From the NCBI GenBank assembly GCA_030762895.1, contig CM061065.1, positions 66,386,200-66,450,199 on the forward strand: a stretch of DNA of 64,000 nt. The letters run 5' to 3'. The notes beneath the pieces were generated by a model. It did not search any database and was not told where the DNA came from. It was given only the letters and a program-made list of their open reading frames with translations. The position numbers and the translations under genes were made by a program. Below, in pieces: positions 35,664 through 46,719 of this stretch. The DNA is from Sophora flavescens. Lineage: Eukaryota > Streptophyta > Magnoliopsida > Fabales > Fabaceae. Numbering within the stretch: position 1 is the first letter of the stretch; the number at the start of each line of letters is the position of its first letter.

Positions 35664-36732
35664 ATGGCCTCATCATCTGCTTTTTTGGTACCTACGATGT
35701 TAATGCTATGGGAATTGGAATAGAGCACCACTTTGATTTTGGTATTCTGAAGGATTATAACTTGGATGTAAGTCACTTTCTCAGAGCGACTGGCTAGGAA
35801 GGGCTGTTCATAGAGAAGGTCTCTGTGTACCCAGACCTCATTAGGCCTTTATGGAGGAAACCCACAGTTACTAAAACTGAGGTAAAGGCTACTGTGTTGG
35901 GAACTGAAGTGGTGGTTTCTGAAGCAAGTATCGCGACTGCGATTCACTATGCTCAAGTAGGTTTAACCCTAACCGAGAAATGGGAAGAAGGACTTGGTGG
36001 AGAAGAAACTATTGCGACCATCTTGATGAGAGTTGATACTGTGAGGACCCACTCATGGAAGGCAGTTGAAATGAAGGATGAGGCTCTTCCTTCATCAGAT
36101 TCTGAACAAGTCTGTTCTTCACAAGGATGGGTCAAAACACAACCTCTCAGCTCTTCACAAGTTTTGCCTTTCCCATCTGCTGACTGAAACACAGGTCAGC
36201 TTGCCTCACATTCTGTTCAACAGATTCAGGGATTATGTTGTTCATAGAGAAAAGGCTTCTGCCATACCCTTCTGCCATCTATTATCAAACCTCAACAGAT
36301 TTATGCATTTCTGGATGCTAAGTCTCCTGAAGAATAAGTTGAAATCCTCAAGCAAAATGGCATGTCCCCTGTTGTGTTTGGGAAGATGAATCTGACCAAC
36401 ATGAATCTTGATCCATTTATTCAAGTGGATTTGGCCAAAAAAGAAGAGCCGATGAAAGTGAAAGAGGAGCAGATTTAGCTGAATGAAGCCGAGGCTCAAG
36501 CCATGAAGAAGAAGCCAACTGGACGATGAGTTAAATCAACTCGTCTAGCTGCTGCAAGGAAGCCTGCTGCTGGGGTGGTCATCTGGGAAGCAAGGACTAA
36601 TGAACCACAGGCTACTCCAAGATAGAAAAGAGCAAGAAAAGTGATTCTGTCACACAATGAGGATGATGATCAGGATAATCAATCCATTGGAACTGTTATG
36701 AAGAAACAAAAGTTGGCAGCCACATCTACTAC
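35664..36732 (+). pseudogene. SIRE envelope-like region, N-terminal part
   Basis: It begins at an ATG at 35664 (MASSSAFLVPTM) after a leader with several stops. Pieces in different frames follow: 35825-36187 (PDLIRPLWRKPTVTKTEV) and 36078-36389. These belong to the 'putative plant transposon protein' type domain common after pol in SIRE elements. A Lys/Glu-rich stretch follows near 36420-36500. Stops and frameshifts are frequent. At 36733 it is broken by a CACTA transposon. The function of this gene is unknown; the 'envelope' label rests on position, not on a demonstrated fusion protein. Confidence 0.65.
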
Positions 36733-36735
36733 AGT

Positions 36736-38289
36736 CACTACTACAAAAAAGGGCTTTAATAGTGCACCTTCAATAGCGTTTTAATAAGAAACACTACTTA
36801 AAAATAGGTGGAAGACTTTTAATAGTGCTTCCTTGAGTAAACAATATCTATTCATTACCTTAAGATAGTGTTTTCCTAAGGAAGCGGCATTAAATATTAA
36901 TGGATATGAATAGATAGCGCTTCTTTGAAGAAGAGCTATTTTAGATATGAAATAAATAGCGTTTCCTTGAGGAAACTATCTATTCCTCACTTAAGATAGC
37001 GCTTCCTTAAGAAAGCGCTATCTATTCATTTACTAAAATAAACCTATTCCCTCCAACCCATAATTTCCCCTCGTTCTAAAAATTCACGCGACCCACACGC
37101 CACACTCATGCGGCCCTATACCATTTTTTTGCCCTAAAAATTCACTCTCCCAAAATTCACGCCTCACTCTGCCAGCCTCCAAGCCGCCATCTTCCTCTCC
37201 TACGCTTGCCTCTTGTTGCAACGGTTCCGTTTTGACCAGATGTAGCCCAACCACTCCACTTTCTTGGAGCGGCGAAACTTCTCTATCCGCCACCACCGAC
37301 GGTTATGAAGAGTCCATCCGCCAAAAGCCGCAACCATCATTCTACCGTCATTCCGGCATGACCACATCCAGGTCCACCGTCACCACTCCTCTAGTTCGTC
37401 TGAGGCTCGACGCACCGCCCTCTTAAGTCAGAACCGCCATAACCAGAGCAGAACCGCAACCACTCCTCTAGCTCCTCCTTAGCAACACAACACTGCAGCC
37501 CAGCAACCAGCATCTGGCCGACCACCACGAGTAGAACACCTCGCCGGTCCGACTACGGGCACAACTGCTGTCCGTGCGTTGCAAGCCATCACTGTTCTTC
37601 ATGTTTTTGGTTTCGTAAACCAGATCTTTTTTTTCTTTTTTAATTCTTATTTTTTTTATTCATTTTGGTTTTTTTTGTTTGTGAAAGGAGATCTGAAACG
37701 AAGATGACATAGTGGTACTGAAATGCAGCGAGATATGAAACGGAGTTCCTTGAGTTTCATATCTGGAGAAGAAAGAAGCAAAGATCTGAAACGCAAAGGA
37801 CCATATGGTACTCGAAGAACAATGAAGGATCTAAAACGCATATGTTAGTATTTTGATTAGGAAAAAGCTAGAGGAAAACTCTTTGATGTTAGGCTTTTTG
37901 GGTTTCTGGTGTTGCTGTAATTTAGGATTCCTTTATTTCTTTGTATATTTGTATTTTGATTTCTGTAACCTAAGTTCTGAAATAATTGATTTTTTGTTTA
38001 TTGTTCCATGAATTTCTTAGTGTTCTTGATTTCTTTCTTCTCTTTGCTCTCAAGCTGCTTAATGATTTTTCTGTTTGATATATTGATTTTGTTGAGTGTA
38101 GAGAAAAAATGGAGAAAATAACGTAAATAATAATTTAAAAAAGGGGTGTTATCTAAAGTTGGGAATAGATAGCGCTTCTTTGAGCGCTATCTTTTCTCTC
38201 CACTTTCAGTAGCGGGTGAATAGATAGCGCTTGTAAGCACTACTAAAGGCAATAAAAAAGCACTATTAAAGCTCTTTTCTATAGTAGTG
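36736..38289. mobile_element. Non-autonomous CACTA (En/Spm) transposon
   Basis: Left end CACTACTACAAAAAAGGGC; the inverse of the right end reads CACTACTATAGAAAAGAGC, and both continue CTTTAATAGTGC. A 3-bp duplication AGT flanks it (36733-36735, 38290-38292). The first ~300 bp hold several self-complementary units around ATAGCGCTTCCTTAAG, and the last ~130 bp similar ones, as expected for subterminal repeats that bind transposase. The middle (37080-37580) is GC-richer with open frames on both strands. No transposase is present; 1554 bp. Confidence 0.92.
37050..37600. other. GC-rich interior of the CACTA element, possible captured DNA
   Basis: Base composition is clearly richer in G+C than the surrounding element, with short open frames on both strands (37232-37426 plus, 37084-37296 minus). 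I recognise no domain. Plant CACTA elements often carry host gene pieces; whether this is one needs a search against the host gene set. Confidence 0.3.
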
Positions 38290-38292
38290 AGT

Positions 38293-40307
38293 GCCTACAA
38301 GACCAAGGCAACCTGCCAGGAAAGCCAAGTCCTTTGGGACTTCTGAGGTAACTCTACCATCACAATCTGTAATTGAATCTGGTGTTGCTACTGTGGTACA
38401 TAGTATAGATATTCCTATCAACACCACACCATCACAACCACAAGCACAAAGCCAAACACCTTCACACCAACCAAATCAACCACTTTCACCTGTCCAAGAA
38501 CACCCAACTCCTAACCTAGCTGAACCTCACAATGAACCTCAACCTTCACCCCAATATACATAAGAACCACACTCCTCACCCCAATATATCTCTTCACCAC
38601 AACACTCTTCTGAACATCAAACACACCGCAAATCCTCTCTATACACTCACCTATTCAAACCTTTCCATCTAAAACTCAATTTCAACCTATTATCCCCTCT
38701 GATGATCCCTGGTTCAAATAACTAGATGAGTTTGGGATCAATCCTGGTGCACCCTTTCCTAAGCTTCCCAAAATCATTTTCGCATACATTGACCCCTCCG
38801 CTCTTTATAATGGCAAAGTTGAAAGATGGGCCAAAGTAAAAAGGAACTGGAGAATCCTCTACCATACCCTTTCACATGAACCTGAACCAGAATCCAGACC
38901 TTTCTATCCATTACCTGAATATGAGTATGAGCCAGAACCCATCCAATACCCCTGACATTCACCCATACTGTATGAAGGAAAAGGTTACCTTCCATCCTCT
39001 CTATACAATGCCAATGGACCACTCTTGACCAACATACCTTTGTAGAAATTCCCACCAAAGAAAATCTATCCCAACCTTATCAAACTTCCACCCTTTGTAC
39101 CCCACAATGATGGTGTTGATAGGGATATTATTCCTGTTTGGTGGAGGGTACCCTCAAAGGTCAAAGAAGAAAAGGTAGAGTTTCAAAGGTGGAATTTGTT
39201 CATCCTAGGGAGTATGGCACTACTGCTGACATCTGTGATCATATCATGTATGCCCATCTCATAACTGAGTTTACCTTGCCTAGATACATCAGGGCTGCCA
39301 ACTTTGTACCATCAACATGGCTTTATCAGTCATCAGAAGATACCAGTGTTGGAGTGGCCCCTGCAGATATCTGGCCTAGGTTGCCCATGATTGATCTGAA
39401 CAAGCACAAGGATGGCAAGTTCAGACTTCCTCATCAAAGAATGCCCATGCCTAGCTCATGCATTTTGAAGCCAAGTACAGAAGTTCATATAGATGAAGAA
39501 GTCATGCAAATACTTCAGGTCGAAGATGAAGCAAAGCGCTTCAACCTTGAAGCCAGTGGATATTGGGCAAGCCATATAAAAATTGGCAACAGGCAAGCTT
39601 CCTCCTCTGGACTCACTGCTGCTGACAAGGAAACCACTCCTACCGTAAGAGGCAAATATGATTTCTCCTCTGTCAGATATTATATTCATGAGGATACTCT
39701 AGGCATTCCTCTAAGTAGCCCTACTTATGATGAAGATGAAGTTCATTGGGTTCCTTATGTACCTTCACCTAAGCCTACAGTGCAAATATCTGAAGCTTCT
39801 TCTGAGGAGATAGAATAAATTATTGTGGAAGGGCCAGAGAAAAATGACCAAGCTGTGCAAACTGAACCTCTTCAAGAAGAAATTGCTGAGTCTGGAAGTA
39901 AGCAAGGAACTTCTGGAAAGCGGAGTTCCCAACCTTTGTCTCTGGCAGTAATTCATCCAGAGACACAGCAACACTCTCAAGCCTTAATCAACATGCATGA
40001 CCAAGGTCACTTGAATGCCTCTACTGAAAGCTCTAGAAGTTCACTTCCACCTAACCTTGATGAGATCATCTCCAGGAAGATTGAAGCTCAGGTTGAGAAG
40101 TCTCTGCAGTCAACCAATACCCTCATTCAACAGATGTTCCAGCTTCTATCAAACTTCAACCAAAATCAAGGCCAAGCTTTTCCAGCTCCATCCCCACCTC
40201 CTCAAAATCCACCTCCTCCTCCTCCATATGGGAGAAGGATTGAGAGAGTAAATTTGAAGAAGTCTTTTGAAAACCAAAGTTTTTATTTGCATGTGTTCTC
40301 ATATTGA
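38293..40307 (+). pseudogene. SIRE envelope-like region, C-terminal part
   Basis: After the CACTA element the frame opens at 38291-38563 with a basic stretch (PTRPRQPARKAKSF) and a Pro/Gln-rich linker. A degraded segment follows, then an open frame 39138-39818 (226 codons; KVEFVHPREYGTTADI, YWASHIKIGNRQ), and one at 39825-40307 with a coiled-coil-like stretch (DEIISRKIEAQVEKSLQS) and a polyproline tail. The order matches the second domain, coil and Pro-rich end of SIRE envelope-like proteins. No clear transmembrane helix or signal peptide is seen in these pieces. Confidence 0.65.
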
Positions 40308-40451
40308 TGCTTACTTTTGACTTTGATTCTTGATATTGACTTTGCTCTAATATTTGTCTAAATGCTTAAGTTTCATATGCTCTGATACTTGTTATAATCT
40401 GTGCATATCTGCTTGATGATTAGTCTTGTTAAAATTGTTTTGGATGCTTTG
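40308..40451 (+). other. SIRE sequence after the envelope-like region, up to the Gypsy insertion
   Basis: Non-coding. It continues at 55046 after the inserted Gypsy element. The flanks CTTTG (40447-40451) and ATTTG (55046-55050) are a 4-of-5 match to a target duplication. Confidence 0.6.
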
Positions 40452-42938
40452 TGTGACACCCTCTACCCCGCATACGTATACAACATTAAAAGATAAGATA
40501 ATTTTAAATAAACACCATTTATTGAAATAATCAAAACTAAGGTAAAAGGCATCACATCGTATCAAGTCTCAAAATGTGGAAAATAAAAACATAACAAAAA
40601 CAAAAGGAAACCCAACCCCGATGTCACATTATAGAGCTGGTATAACCAATCAAGAAAATATCCTCCGATACAAACTGAACAACTAACTACTGAAAAACTG
40701 GAAATCCAAACCAAAGAGTCGCGGCTCCTCGGAGTCACTCCTCAACTGGCTACTCGCCGTCCTCTGTATAAAAGTTACATGCCACAACAAGAAACATAGA
40801 AATAGGGAGTAATAAATATGAATATGAATATAATGGCAAGGAAACAATTATCAAGACGAGCATACATCAACAATCATGTTATAGCAGACAACAATATAAC
40901 ATATCAACGATATAACAATGCAAACTCTGCTCCACTACTCCATTATGCACTTGGATCCATCTATCTCAAGAAGTCAACCTCGGAGTTATATTTCCATATT
41001 GGCTAATAAGAACCAACGTCGGGGCAATCCACCAAACCTCAGATGGACCTCTAGGATAGCCGATGCACCTTACTCCCGGATGCGCCACCACGGTTGTACA
41101 TGATTCACTTGAATCGCCGCGGACGGCCAGATTGCCTTACTTACGGACGACCTCCCTTATGTTGAACATCCTCCACTAACAACTCTGATGCGTGAATGCA
41201 TGCTCAACACAACACACAAACATAACCACCACCTCTGCTTGGGCCCATAGGCTACACAAGTTTTAACACCATCAACACCTCGACTATCGAGGATTATTGT
41301 TAACTTTTCGTATTCATTAATTAAGCACTCTAGTTGTTCTGTACTAGAGATTACCACCTTGGTCATCAAGCATCAAGGCCCCCTTGGCCACTAGGCTACC
41401 AAGGTACCATATCATCATTAACACTCTAGCCATTTAGCACTAGAGATTACCACCTTGTCCATCATACATCAAGGCCCCCTTGGCCACTAGGCTACCTAGG
41501 TACATCAATCTTATCACTTTTCTTTGGTATTCATGTGTCGTTGGTATTTTATTAAGTCTTTAAAAGCCTTTGGGGTAGCATTCTGCGTCTGTTCTGTTTT
41601 CTGTTATGGACATTTGTGCACGGGCGTGCTCACCCCTCAGCACTGTCGTGCTGAACTCACAGTCAAGCACGATCGTGTTGACTGTTGAGCATGGGTGTGC
41701 TTAAGCAGCGCGCCCAGCTGTTCTTGGCAGAAGGATCATAGACCCTATTGCCTCTTGTTTGGGACATTCTCAGATTCAATCCTAAGGCTCTTCTAATCTA
41801 TAACTCATCAGTTTCGTTAATATTGAATTAATGTTCATGTCTTATAATTAGAGGGGAATTAATCCTTTAGTCTCATTCCTTAAGTTGTCCCTAATCACTC
41901 AATATCAATTCCTACGGTCTAGCCAAGGACCATCAACAATAACCTCACCTCTCATTACTACGATTCAGTCTTATGAACAAGGGGAACAACCTCCCTTCAC
42001 ATGGTTTAACAATTTTATCATTTAACATTAACGAATCACAACATCACTTAACAGTCAATACATCATCATCTCACAATTATGATAAACATCCAATCATGGC
42101 AACTTACATCATCATGTTCATAACAGTCAACGATTCATAACAAGTCATTCATATCAACCTCAACAATTAATAATCATACTAATATGACAGTTAACATCAT
42201 TAACAAATAGGCATATAGGCATGAAACATATTGTCAAACATAAAGGGTTATGGGAACCCTTCGTATTACGCTACCCCCAAGCCTACATACTCATACTATT
42301 CCTTCTCCCCATACCTTGTATGAAGATTTCCCGTTAAACTGAAGACGCCCCTAAACCGGTTTCCTCGAACGGCTCAACGAACGATCCCAAGCCTTTGATA
42401 ACACAAACAGGGTTAACCCATTAGTTCCCAATTCAATAGAATGAAAAGGAACACAATAGGGAAGGACGTTTACCTTGCGTTAATTGGCACTAGCGCGTCT
42501 CTCCCAAAGAGCAAGAACGCCAAGAATAGTTTCGGTTCAAAGGGGAAAAGAGGGAGAGGCTGCCATCACACTTAGGGTTGCCTAAAGTGCCAAAATAAGG
42601 GTTGTAACTTGTAACCCTCACAATCTGATGTCTATATAAAGGCTCATACCCGAGCACGGTCGTGCTTACCGTTGAGCACGGGCGTGCTCAACTTAGATCC
42701 AACGAGATGCGCCTGACTGCTAAGCACGGTCGTGCTCACATCAGCGTCTATGAGACGTAAGCAGCCTTGAGCACGGGTGTGCTGTTAATTTGAGCATGGG
42801 CGTGCTGATACATGAGCACGGGCGTATTCATGAGTCCGGAATTGATTTTTAACTAAAATATCTCACTTCGCCCACTATAAACCTTCCTAACAAACAAGGC
42901 TTATATAAAAGCACTTATACGAAAAACAGGGTGTTACA
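40452..42938 (-). repeat. 3' LTR of the Tekay-like element
   Basis: 2487 bp. In sense: start TGTAACACCCTG, a cluster of palindromes of the form GAGCACGGGCGTGCTC (42830-42650), a TATA-like TTTATATAGAC near 42640, a leader, a donor GCAAG|GTAAACG near 42475, a second palindrome cluster (41705-41615), an acceptor TTTTATACAG|AGGACGG at 40763 and a short frame ending TAG at 40750-40752. It is a close copy of 52519-55045. Confidence 0.88.
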
Positions 42939-42952
42939 ATTCCACCCCCTAA
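42939..42952 (-). other. Polypurine tract of the Tekay-like element
   Basis: The minus strand reads TAGGGGGTGGAAT immediately before TGTAACACCC. It follows the pol stop after ATTTGAGGACAAAAT, a stretch common to Tekay elements. Confidence 0.85.
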
Positions 42953-42974
42953 TAAAAATTTTGTCCTCAAATTT

Positions 42975-43265
42975 CTACCCAGCTTGAATGAAGAGATGCG
43001 GGTATGCCTCTGTCATCTTGCTCCCTAGCTCCCATGTAGCACTCTCCTTAGTCGTCCCGCTCCAAACGACTTTAACCAAAGGAATCTCCTTGCCTCTCAG
43101 CTGCTTCACCCTCCGATCCTCAACTTGAAGGGGTTGTAACTCGAAATTCAAATTCTCTTTTAACTGAATCGTATCGGTGACTATCACATGGTTTGGGTCA
43201 TGAATGTACTTACGAAGTTGTGACACATGAAAGACATTGTGAAGTTTAGACAAGAAAGGTAGCAA
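42975..43265 (-). pseudogene. Integrase C-terminus with chromodomain-like tail
   Basis: The frame shows LHNVFHVSQLRKYIHDP, then QLRGKEIPLVKVVWSG and ATWELGSKM, the chromodomain-like module of Tekay chromoviruses, in which the Trp residues of the methyl-lysine cage region are kept. Such modules guide integration into heterochromatin. The GPY/F segment just upstream (43266-43430) is damaged by stops. Confidence 0.85.
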
Positions 43266-43432
43266 TGCAATTTGGTACGCAACTTCCTGGAATTCGAGCG
43301 CCTTCCTACTTTTGTCATAGTAGCTTTTCTACCTACTTTATGAAATTCTCATCTTTTCCTGAATCATTCTTACCTTTTATGTGGTTTCTTGTACTATCTC
43401 AGGTCCTAAACAACACTATCACCAGGTTCACT

Positions 43433-43837
43433 CTAACATAAGGGTTTCCTACATCTCCTCCCATAAAGAGCTTCATAAGGTGCCATCCTAATACTGGAAT
43501 GGTAGCTGTTGTTGTAGGTGAACTCTATTAGGGGCAAAAACTTGTCACAACTACCCGACTGTTTTAGCACACAAGCTCTAAGCAAGTCCTCTAAGGACTG
43601 GATGGTTCTCTCAGACTGACCATCCGTCTGCGGGTGATTAGCTGAACTTAGCCTAAGCTTGCTATCTAAGGCCTCATGAAAACTAGTCCAAAACCTAAAG
43701 GTAAACCTCGGGTCTCTATCTAATACTATGCTAGAAGGTACAACATGTAACATGACTATCTCTTTGATGTACAACCTGTTCAACTTTTCCAATGGGTATT
43801 CCATGTTCATATGGATGAAATGGGCAAACTTAGTCAA
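43433..43837 (-). pseudogene. Integrase catalytic core
   Basis: Seen in order: the tail of the first motif (TKFAHFI; the preceding VVD is followed by TGA where related elements read Arg, a CGA to TGA change), VLDRDPRFTFRFW (second catalytic Asp), HPQTDGQSERTIQSLE (catalytic Glu) and PYEALYGRRCR. The catalytic residues remain but the domain is cut by stops on both sides. Confidence 0.88.
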
Positions 43838-44034
43838 TCAATCCACAACAACTCATATCGCCTCATATCCTGCTGGAGTCTAGACACAAAATCCACGGCA
43901 ATACTGTCCCATTTCCATTCTGGGATATTTAAAGGTTGCAACTTTCCTGACGGCTTCTAGTGTTCTATCTTACCCTTTTGACACACTAAACAAGCATACA
44001 GAAACTCAACCACATCTTTCTTCATCCTAGGCCA

Positions 44035-44223
44035 TCAAAACATCCTCTTTAAGTCTTGATACATCTTAGTGGCACACTGGTTCACACTCAGACCACTCAT
44101 ATGTCCTTCTTCAAGGATCAACTTCCTAAGCTCCGAGACGTGTGGCATACAGATTCTATCTTTGAACCTCAAGACTCCATCACTTCCTTCCTTAAAGCTA
44201 AGGTCTCTACCTTGAGCAAGCAA
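44035..44223 (-). pseudogene. Integrase zinc-domain region
   Basis: Contains GVLRFKDRICMPHVSELRKLILEEGHMSGLSVNQC, the segment just before and into the HHCC domain. The second His (usually in a HPG context) appears as Asn-Gln, so the zinc site is probably damaged. It continues toward 43985 with CLVCQK-like sequence in another frame. Confidence 0.75.
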
Positions 44224-44670
44224 CTACCTCCGGCCTAAGAGAAACTTATCTAACTTCTGGTATTCTGTAACCTGATCCATCAGATTGTTGGTAACCTTCA
44301 AGGTTCCAAGCCTAATTCTCTTAAGGGTAACTTCCCAAGCTAAACTTAGGTCTTTAAACTCCTCGATCAGATTCATCTCCCTAACCATCAAAGCAGAGAC
44401 GTGCAAGGTTTTACTACTTAAAGCAAAGGCCACTACATTGGCCTTTCCTAGGTGGTAGGTCAGATCAAACTCATAATCCTTTAAAAAATCCATCCACTTA
44501 CGTTGTCTCATATTGAGCTCTTTCTGGTCAAACAGGTATTTCAAACTCTTATGATCACTAAAAACCTCAAACCTAGCTCCATACAGGTAATGCCTCCAAA
44601 TATTCAAAGCAAACACCACAACTCCTAACTCTAGGTCATGGGTAGGGTAGTTCTTCTCGTGGATTTTCAA
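44224..44670 (-). pseudogene. Gypsy RNase H
   Basis: KIHEKNYPTHDLELGVVVFALNIWRHYLYG followed by FEVFSDHKSLKYLF and ..KANVVAFALS are the RNase H landmarks. In the last motif the usual VADALSR has Phe in place of the conserved Asp, a likely inactivating change. A stop separates it from the preceding part (44671-44760). Confidence 0.85.
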
Positions 44671-44760
44671 CTACCTAGAAGCATAAGCTACTACCTTACC
44701 ATCTTGCACCAACACTTCAGCTAAACCTTGATTCGATGCATCACAATACACTACGAAGGG

Positions 44761-45428
44761 TCAACTAGGGTTGGGCCAAACCAAAACTGGTGCTAATGTC
44801 AACCTATCCTCCAGGGTTTGGATACTCTTCTCAGACTTAGAGTCCCACACAAACAACCGTCCCTTCTTGGTGAGACGGGTTAAGGGTAACACTAACTTAG
44901 AAAAGCCTTCTATAAACCACCTATAGTACCCTGCTAAACCCAAGAAACTTATAACTTCGGTCACCGACTTTGGCGCTTCCCACTGGAGCACCGTCTCTAC
45001 CTTATCCAGGTCCACGACTATCCCACCTTTAGAGATCACGTGACCTAAGAAACTCACCTCCTCTAACCAAAACTCGCACTTAGACAACTTAGCATACACT
45101 AAGATGTCATTTATGAAAACCACCACAAACTTATCCAAGTAAGGATGAAAGGACTTGTTCACGTAGTCCATGAACACAGCTGGAGCATTGGTCACACCAA
45201 AGGGCATAACTAAATACTCGTAGTGACCATATTACGTTCTAAACGCTGTCTTTGGGATGTCCTCGGACTTAATCCGAATATGATGGTATCCTGACCTCAA
45301 ATATATCTTCGAGAAAACATAAGCCCCGATCAACTGATCTATAAGATCATCAATCCTAGGGAGGGGATACCTATTCTAAACGGTCACTTTGTTGAGTTGT
45401 CGATAGTCGACACACAACCTCATACTAC
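44761..45428 (-). pseudogene. Gypsy reverse transcriptase, C-terminal two thirds
   Basis: From the nested element's edge: CVDYRQLNKVTV (45410-45370, with a stop in it), YEYLVMPFGVTNAPAVF, VVVFINDILVYA, then directly KLSKCEFWLEEVSFLGHV. The catalytic F-[VI]-D-D is F-I-N-D, so one metal-binding Asp is Asn. About 30 residues between ILVYA and KLSKCEFW, present in the element at 63235-63933, are deleted in frame, between two similar YxK segments. Both changes would abolish polymerase activity. Confidence 0.88.
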
Positions 45429-46589
45429 TGATGAGCCTCTGGTTGACTGGTTTTATAACTAATAGAAACCTTGGCTTTGTGCTAATTTTATATCATTTTC
45501 ACCCAAATTAGACTTGATTGTCTTTAAGCAGCATTTTGAGTCTGTAAAGTATTTTTAGGTTAATTTAGCTGATTTAGAGTTAAATAAAGTACTTATGCTA
45601 TTTTCTGTTCCAGAAATTGCCAACCATTCTGTCTCGCCCCGCGAAGACTTGCCTCGCGTCGCGAGTAATCCAACCCTGAAGACCAAAAGTCAGCACGGTT
45701 TATGCATGTTAAAGGTCACGGCTGTGGCAGTTTGGAAAATGAAGAGTTTCGCCTCTCGAATGATAAGCTCGCCTCGCGAGAATACCAAAAGTTGAAGATT
45801 CGCCTCGCGAGACAGCGTTCGCCTCACGAGTCCGCTGATTCCAGATTCTGTATATAAGTCAGTTTTAGACAGAACTGAAAGAGCGAGTAAGCTGGCTAGT
45901 TTTAGTCAGAGTAGCTAGTTAGTCAGTAGTAGTTTCAGTAGTTTATTTTCTTTTCTTTTCTTTTGTGTTTATTCCTGTAATGGAGAGCTAGTCTCCTAGA
46001 TTAATCTACTATGATTGGTTTCCATTTACATTTGAGTTTATGTAATTCCTGTTTCATTTGCTTTTCTCTTTACAATGCCATGTTATACATTTCTGTTTGT
46101 TATTTCAGGAGTGTATAGTGTTGTGTTGATTCATTTCGGTGATGCTATGTTCTTATACTTAATCGCGTTTGTTATTTCGCGTGTGTTCATTCATGTTCGT
46201 TTGTTCATGAGGGCTTAACCCCGTTTGTTATTTCGGGAATAGGAACATACATCCGTAATAGCGATTCGTTTGTTATTTGTTGCTACAACCGGGAGGGGAT
46301 TAGAATCTGCTTAGGGCTTGGAATTTACATGAACCAATGATAGTGGGAAACCGAGAACAGTAGGTTAATCGCTTTAGTTTATTTGTTAATCTCTTAAACT
46401 GCTCTGTTTTCATTTCTATGCTTTTGTTTGTTTTCTTTATTTTATTTCACTCCAACCCCCCCAAAACTGATTTTCTGTTAGTAATAGTAACCTAAGAGTC
46501 CTTGTGAGATGACATCCGAGTTGTCGCTTCCCTATCTACATTATTTTGTAAACGCTCGTTCTTTTTGGCGCGTGGCGACAGCGCGACCA
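45429..46589 (+). repeat. LTR1 of the non-autonomous Athila-type element
   Basis: Starts TGATGAGCCTCTGG. It lacks about 82 bp present in LTR2 (49531-49613); the deletion lies between two CTGTT repeats. CGCCTCGCGAG palindromes cluster at 45630-45830, directly upstream of a TATA box TATATAAG (45851-45858). Otherwise nearly identical to LTR2, so the insertion is recent relative to its surroundings. Confidence 0.9.
45851..45858 (+). promoter_or_regulatory. TATA box of the non-autonomous Athila LTR
   Basis: TATATAAG right after the palindrome cluster; the same at about 49853 in LTR2. Confidence 0.6.
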
Positions 46590-46594
46590 AAAAT

Positions 46595-46612
46595 TGGCGC
46601 CGTTGCCGGGGA
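46595..46612 (+). other. Primer binding site, tRNA-Asp
   Basis: TGGCGCCGTTGCCGGGGA, a full 18-base match to the complement of the tRNA-Asp 3' end, the primer of Athila elements. Confidence 0.92.
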
Positions 46613-46719
46613 CTCTTGTTGTGTTATTAGCAGAAAATAAAATTTTTTTTATAAAAAAAAAATCTCTTTGCTGAATTAGTTTTTGTCTGCTTGTCTGGTT
46701 GTGAATTTTAGTACGCCCC

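Noticed and set aside
35664..40307. True viral envelope gene with fusion activity
   Set aside because: Only position after pol and SIRE-type layout support the name; no clear signal peptide, fusion peptide or membrane anchor, and the frame is broken.
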